Source: Methylophilaceae bacterium UBA7525
Lineage (GTDB): Bacteria; Pseudomonadota; Gammaproteobacteria; Burkholderiales; Methylophilaceae
Length of the DNA stretch: 17,989 nt
Assembly: GCA_002479405.1 (NCBI GenBank)
Contig: DLMX01000111.1
Location: 82,170 to 100,158, forward strand
Direction of reading: 5' to 3'
The translations under genes and the position numbers were made by a program. Shown here piece by piece: positions 14,539-17,989 of this stretch; within the stretch, counting starts at the first letter, position 1; every line of letters starts with the position of its first letter. The notes beneath the pieces are model-generated. The model did no database searches, was not told the origin of the DNA, and saw only the letters and a program-made list of their open reading frames with translations.

Positions 14539-14580
14539 CAGCGCCCGCATGACTGCGGCTTTTCGCCATTGCTGCCGGTG

Positions 14581-15465
14581 TTAATTAAGAAGCCAGATCA
14601 CGGCCACCACTGACCCCAGCACGATCAAAAGATGCCAGACGCTCCAGCACAAGTACTGTTTGCGCAGCCGGTGCGGGGAATGATTGGAAAGGATGAATAA
14701 GCGGCCGTCGCGCGGTGCGCGCATGATATGGGTGCCGTTCTGCACGCGGATCTCGCGGTGCTGTTTTTCCACCTCGCGCACTGCCGCCCGCCGCGCCAGT
14801 TCCCACTCCTGCAGGTCGATCTCGCCGTTGCCGTCCAGATCGAAACGCTCGTGCAAGGCGGTTCGGTCGCGTTTCCATTCCGCCAGCAGCGAAGCCACAT
14901 CCTCTTTCAGGTTGAGCTGAGAACCGGCACCGCCCTGCGTGCTGAACTCGCCCAGCGCATAAACCGAATGACCGAACAACAGCTCCTCGACCCGCCGGTA
15001 TTGCCCGTCCGTCGTCACGCGCCGCTCGGCACCGATGACCTCGGCATGGTCAGGGTCGATGAAACACTGGCCGCTACCATCGGCAATCTGGAAGATGCTG
15101 TCGCTGACGCCTCGGCCGACCAGCAACCATTTGTTGCCCTGCCGCTGAAAAATCCGGAAGCGATACCAGACACAGGAAATGCCGCTGACCGGACTGCGGA
15201 TCAGATTATCTTCATCCAGCACGGCACGGCCATGCAATTCGACGTAGCCCTGCGCCGCCGAACTGATGCGCGAGGTCGGCGTATCGGCTATCAGCCGCAT
15301 GCGATGAAAACTGGAAGCCCAGGCAAATAAGCTGATGAAGCCGATCAACCCGACAAAAAAAGCCGTTTCCGGCTGATTGCCGTGCTGGATGGCGACCGCC
15401 AGCAGGGCCAGATGGCTGAACGAGGCTATCAGCCCGGCATAGTGGCTTTTGAAGCCGCGCAGCAT
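14581..15465 (-). CDS. GIDE-like membrane protein with an EF-hand, LemA partner
   Basis: Membrane protein of the GIDE-like (MUL1-type, no RING finger) family often encoded beside LemA. Numbering from ATG 15465 (294 aa), it has two N-terminal helices (about 11-28 and 35-53) and then a GIDE-like domain, ISSAAQGYVELHGRAVL (67-83) with SPVSGISCVWYRFRIF (91-106). A canonical EF-hand loop DLDGNGEIDLQE (209-220; Asp, Asp, Asn, Glu, Asp and Glu at loop positions 1, 3, 5, 7, 9 and 12) sits in a charged helical region, and a C-terminal helix (about 274-293) follows. An upstream TTG at 15516, with AAGGA close before it, would add 17 residues and overlap lemA by 29 bp. It follows lemA closely, so the two are probably one unit. 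Function unknown; calcium binding is an inference. Confidence 0.8.
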   Translation of the reverse strand: MLRGFKSHYAGLIASFSHLALLAVAIQHGNQPETAFFVGLIGFISLFAWASSFHRMRLIADTPTSRISSAAQGYVELHGRAVLDEDNLIRSPVSGISCVWYRFRIFQRQGNKWLLVGRGVSDSIFQIADGSGQCFIDPDHAEVIGAERRVTTDGQYRRVEELLFGHSVYALGEFSTQGGAGSQLNLKEDVASLLAEWKRDRTALHERFDLDGNGEIDLQEWELARRAAVREVEKQHREIRVQNGTHIMRAPRDGRLFILSNHSPHRLRKQYLCWSVWHLLIVLGSVVAVIWLLN

Positions 15466-15487
15466 CGAGATCAGGGCGTGTTCAACA

Positions 15488-16054
15488 CTAACTGGCGAAG
15501 CGCTTACTGATGTCAACGTCCTTCAGCTCGGCGCTGGCGAAGCGCAGCAGGTCAAACGCGTTGAAGCCGAGCAGGCGGGCGACGATGAGGTCCGGGAACT
15601 GGGCGATGCGCACATTGTTGATGTTGACGCTGTCGTTATAAAACTCGCGGCGGTCGGCGATGGCGTTCTCCAGGCCGCTGATCCGCGCCTGCAGATGCAG
15701 GAAATGCTCGTTGGCCTTGAGTTCCGGATAAGCTTCGGCAACAGCGAACAAATTGCCCAGACCTACACGCAAAGCGCCTTCCGCCGCGCCCAGCGCAGCC
15801 ACATCGTGCGTCTCGCGCGCTTCGGATACACGTGCCCGTGCCTGCGTGACCTTTTCCAGCGTCTCCTGCTCGTGCTTCATGTAATGCTTGCAGGTATCCA
15901 CCAGCTTGGGCAACTCGTCATGGCGTTGCTTGAGCAGAATGTCGATATTTGACCAGGCTTTGGCCACGTTGTTTTTGATGTTCACCAGACCGTTGTAGAT
16001 CATGATGAAATAAATGACAACAACGGTCAGAACGACCAGTCCCACGACAGCCAT
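15488..16054 (-). CDS. lemA: LemA family membrane protein
   Basis: 188 residues. A single N-terminal transmembrane helix (about 2-20, VVGLVVLTVVVIYFIMIY) is followed by the LemA helical bundle: YNGLVNIKNNVAKAWSNIDILLKQRHDELPKLVDTCKHYMKHEQETLEKVTQARA, then AEGALRVGLGNLFAVAEAYPELKANEHFL, LENAIADRREFYNDSVNINNVRI and FPDLIVARLLGF. All are hallmark blocks in the expected order and length. A strong AAGGGGAG (16059-16066) lies 4 nt before the ATG. LemA proteins have a cytosolic helical domain on a single-helix anchor; their biochemical role is poorly defined. The next gene downstream is the GIDE-like partner, a frequent pairing. Confidence 0.95.
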   Translation of the reverse strand: MAVVGLVVLTVVVIYFIMIYNGLVNIKNNVAKAWSNIDILLKQRHDELPKLVDTCKHYMKHEQETLEKVTQARARVSEARETHDVAALGAAEGALRVGLGNLFAVAEAYPELKANEHFLHLQARISGLENAIADRREFYNDSVNINNVRIAQFPDLIVARLLGFNAFDLLRFASAELKDVDISKRFAS

Positions 16055-16091
16055 AACACTCCCCTTTGCTTGCGAATTATTTTTCGAGAGT

Positions 16092-17372
16092 CTACGCGCT
16101 CACTTCCGGCTTGTGCAATGCACGTGAAGCTGTAGAGGTTTGTGGCGCGGCGGCAACACCCAGCACATACGGCCCCACCTTGTCCCAGTAACGAGAGAAA
16201 CGCTTCAGGCGCTTGGGGTTGACCTCGATATCCACCAGCTTCGGCTCCGGATGCCAGGTTGGAGAAAACGGCGTCAGCACGTTCTTCAGCTCGCAGTTTG
16301 GGGTGTCCTGCGTCTCGATGCGACCGACTTCACGCTGCATCAGCACCTCGCGCGTATCACCGACCCAGACTTCCACCTCCGGCATTTCACTGAGGCAATC
16401 GGCAATGAACTGCAGGCGATGAATCGACGACTGGCCATACAGCTTGTCATCAAAGATGAAAATCTTGGTGAACGGACGACGCATGAGCGGATGTGCCGGT
16501 GACAGCATCTCGTCGTGCACCAGCAGAGCAAATGCATTCAAGCCCTGAACGACCGGCATCACCGGCCGCACTGGCGGATATTGCACTGGTTGCACCGAGA
16601 GCGTATCGCCAAACAGGCGATCGTGCAGGTTCTCGTAACTGTCGTCAAAAGGACATTGCACCTTGCAGCCTGCACAATATTTCTCGCCGGTATGGCGTGC
16701 AAGATTTTCCTTGTCGAAATAATAGGGTTTGGAACTGAACAGAGACGCCACCCATTGCCATGAAAGATGGTTGGAAGCCTTGTCGCCGTCCAGCAGATTG
16801 GCCTCAAACCAGTCAGCTGCCTCACGCCAGTTGGTCTTGCGCCAATGCAGCACATAGGCTGCGAGCCACAAGCGCGCGTGATTGTGCACATAACCTTCCT
16901 GCAGCAGATCCTTGATAAAACCATCCATGCATGGCAGGCCGGTCTTGCCCTTGCGGATATCTTCAGCCAGCGGACGGCGGCCTATCGCCACCTTGGGGGT
17001 TTCCATATCCGAAAGTACCTCGTCGCCTTTAAGATACCAGACCTGACGCCAGTAGTCGCGCCATGCCAGCTGCATGACCAGCTTGCCGCCACGCTCGCCA
17101 AACTGCGATTTGACATGTTCGATGGTCTCGGCCAGCGTGATACAACCGTGACGTAGATAAGGCGAAAGTCGCGTCACCGCGCCATTGAGAAAATTGCGAT
17201 TACGACCGTAAGTCAGCGCGTCGATGTCATGCAAACGCTTGAGCCCCGCTGCACGGCCGCCGACCCAATCGTCAGTCAGGTCAGCCCCCGGATTTTGCGG
17301 GAACATGCGCCGCATGTAATGCAGGCGCTCCAGGCGATCTTGCGGAAGAGATAATTTACGAGGTTTGGACAT
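16092..17372 (-). CDS. Photolyase/cryptochrome-like flavoprotein, FAD domain first
   Basis: 426 residues. The first 230 match the FAD-binding (C-terminal) half of DNA photolyases: NGAVTRLSPYLRHGCIT (63-79), QLAWRDYWRQVWYL (101-114), GKTGLPCMDGFI (142-153), EGYVHNHARLW (159-169), NWREAADWFEANLLDGD (181-197) and SNHLSWQWVAS (200-210). Against E. coli photolyase by eye, Trp277, Asn341, Arg344, Trp359, Asp372, Asn378 and Trp382 are kept (Trp104, Asn164, Arg167, Trp182, Asp195, Asn201, Trp205), Glu274 is Gln101, and no Trp sits at the Trp306 position. A Cys triplet C233-x2-C236-x3-C240 follows. Residues 278-345 (FALLVHDEML, FTKIFIFDDKLYGQSSIHRLQFIADCL, EVEVWVGDTREVLM) resemble the alpha/beta antenna domain normally at the N-terminus. 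It probably binds FAD; substrate unknown. It lies upstream of lemA with a 37-bp gap. AGAGGA lies about 13 nt before the ATG. Confidence 0.82.
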   Translation of the reverse strand: MSKPRKLSLPQDRLERLHYMRRMFPQNPGADLTDDWVGGRAAGLKRLHDIDALTYGRNRNFLNGAVTRLSPYLRHGCITLAETIEHVKSQFGERGGKLVMQLAWRDYWRQVWYLKGDEVLSDMETPKVAIGRRPLAEDIRKGKTGLPCMDGFIKDLLQEGYVHNHARLWLAAYVLHWRKTNWREAADWFEANLLDGDKASNHLSWQWVASLFSSKPYYFDKENLARHTGEKYCAGCKVQCPFDDSYENLHDRLFGDTLSVQPVQYPPVRPVMPVVQGLNAFALLVHDEMLSPAHPLMRRPFTKIFIFDDKLYGQSSIHRLQFIADCLSEMPEVEVWVGDTREVLMQREVGRIETQDTPNCELKNVLTPFSPTWHPEPKLVDIEVNPKRLKRFSRYWDKVGPYVLGVAAAPQTSTASRALHKPEVSA

Positions 17373-17701
17373 GATATTCAGATTTCCTCTACTGTTATTG
17401 CGTGCTCCATTACATCCGGACTATGTCAATATGCAATCAGCCGATAACCATCTGGCGGCGATGCACAATTCTACTGCCAATCGATTGACCACCGATAATA
17501 ATTGAACTGCGCCAGTTGGCGTATTTTGTCACTGGCTTGAACTTTCCCATCTCCCCGATCCCCGTTGAAATGGCAGCCTCATGTATTAACTTGCCATACA
17601 CGGATTGGATAAAAATGTACTCAAAATTGGTGGCATCAACACACTTCTTCATTGATATTTTTCTGCTAGCATAGAGCAACTAAAAACAAGAGGATACAGA
17701 C
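17373..17701. other. AT-richer intergenic region between divergent genes
   Basis: 329 bp between the photolyase-like gene (-) and the NfeD-like gene (+), visibly richer in A+T than the flanking genes. It must hold both promoters. A perfect TTGACA on the minus strand (17431-17426) would suit the photolyase-like gene, but no good -10 follows at 16-18 bp. A 10-bp palindrome CAATCGATTG lies at 17478-17487. No terminator, tRNA or repeat array is visible. One weak minus-strand frame is listed separately. Confidence 0.6.
17437..17652 (-). CDS. Doubtful small ORF, 71 codons
   Basis: From ATG 17652 (or TTG 17679, 80 codons) a frame encodes MKKCVDATNFEYIFIQSVYG and a second half with NWRSSIIIGGQSIGSRIVHRR. 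No family is recognised. It has no clear Shine-Dalgarno, and its codon use (several ATA and AT-ending codons) differs from the GC-rich neighbours. It could be chance, a decayed gene fragment, or a recently acquired small gene. Listed only because nothing else explains this stretch. Confidence 0.18.
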   Translation of the reverse strand: MKKCVDATNFEYIFIQSVYGKLIHEAAISTGIGEMGKFKPVTKYANWRSSIIIGGQSIGSRIVHRRQMVIG

Positions 17702-17989
17702 ATGATTGAGCCAATCTGGCTTTGGGGCATCCTGGGCTTGATGCTGGTGGCGATGGAGATGATGAACGAGACGTTCTTCATCCTCTGGTTCGGCATCGCC
17801 GCCCTCATCGTCAGCGTCTGCCTCTACTTCTTCCCGGAACTGCACGCCGGCTGGCAGTTCCTCATCTTCGCCATTTTCTCTCTCGGCTCACTGGCGATCT
17901 GGAAAATCTATTACCGCAAGTCACCGGACCTCGACCTTAAGGTCGGTCAATCGCAGGGCGACGAAGTCGGCCGTGTCGGCACCATCGTC
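17702..17989 (+). CDS. NfeD-like membrane protein (partial, runs off the window)
   Basis: 96 codons are visible from ATG 17702 with no stop before the window end. AAGAGGA at 17688-17694, 7 nt before the ATG, fixes the start. The protein opens with hydrophobic helices (WLWGILGLMLVAMEM, FFILWFGIAALIVSVCLYFF, WQFLIFAIFSLGSLAIWKIYY) and continues into KSPDLDLKVGQSQGDEVGRVGTIV, the beginning of the OB-fold-like soluble domain of short NfeD (YbbK/NfeD1b) proteins, where G-x-x-G-x-(V/I) motifs are usual. Such proteins are generally paired with a stomatin/SPFH protein (QmcA-like) encoded next door, which would be expected just beyond the window (inference). Confidence 0.85.
   Translation, partial: MIEPIWLWGILGLMLVAMEMMNETFFILWFGIAALIVSVCLYFFPELHAGWQFLIFAIFSLGSLAIWKIYYRKSPDLDLKVGQSQGDEVGRVGTIV

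Noticed and set aside
13180..14613. A 477-codon open frame on the plus strand antisense to valS
   Set aside because: It lies almost entirely within the well-supported valS gene and mirrors its codon bias. The translation has no recognisable motif, so it is a GC-rich shadow frame.
17722..17940. A 72-codon plus-strand frame overlapping the NfeD-like start
   Set aside because: It is a different frame of the same DNA. The frame from ATG 17702 has a good Shine-Dalgarno and clear NfeD-like helices and runs to the window end.

Overview
The window is GC-rich, tightly packed bacterial chromosome. Protein character throughout (CobO/CobB/BluB set, ValS, a Rhd-TusA-DsrE2 trio, and a tRNA-Phe whose acceptor stem starts GGCCAGG) suggests a betaproteobacterium. 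My best guess is a Nitrosomonadales/Gallionellaceae-like organism, but this is an inference from family resemblance and not from any database search. BluB uses O2, so the organism meets oxygen at least some of the time.

Positions 37-9777 hold an almost complete set for the late half of adenosylcobalamin synthesis, arranged as four alternating transcription units. Unit 1 (+): cobO, cobB/cbiA, bluB, a BtuF-like corrinoid-binding protein and cobU (37-3970). Unit 2 (-): cobQ (3983-5446). Unit 3 (+): cbiB and cobD (about 5464-7354). Unit 4 (-): cobT, cobS and cobC (9777-7369). Together they carry out corrin adenosylation, a,c-diamidation, the four further amidations, aminopropanol-phosphate formation and attachment, GDP activation, lower-ligand (DMB) synthesis and activation, and final joining and dephosphorylation. 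No corrin-ring methyltransferases or chelatase are present, but CobB and CobQ imply that the ring is made from genes elsewhere.

Next come a strongly promoted tRNA-Phe with its terminator (9868-10049) and a sulfur-carrier module of rhodanese, TusA and DsrE2 (10194-11298). A perfect 14-bp hairpin terminator then separates this module from the convergent valS unit.

The rest is mostly on the minus strand. Reading downstream, it holds a photolyase/cryptochrome-like flavoprotein with an apparently permuted domain order (17372-16092), lemA (16054-15488), a GIDE-like membrane protein with an EF-hand (about 15465-14581), valS (14520-11620), and a two-helix membrane ORF interrupted by one in-frame TGA (11605-11363). 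An AT-richer gap (17373-17701) precedes the start of an NfeD-like membrane protein gene that runs off the window.

The most interesting points are the permuted photolyase-like protein with a Cys triplet, an in-frame palindromic insertion in valS, the TGA-interrupted small membrane ORF, the EF-hand in the LemA partner, and the 17-bp cobQ/cbiB divergent region with nested -10 elements. I found no CRISPR array, insertion sequence, rRNA or cobalamin riboswitch.
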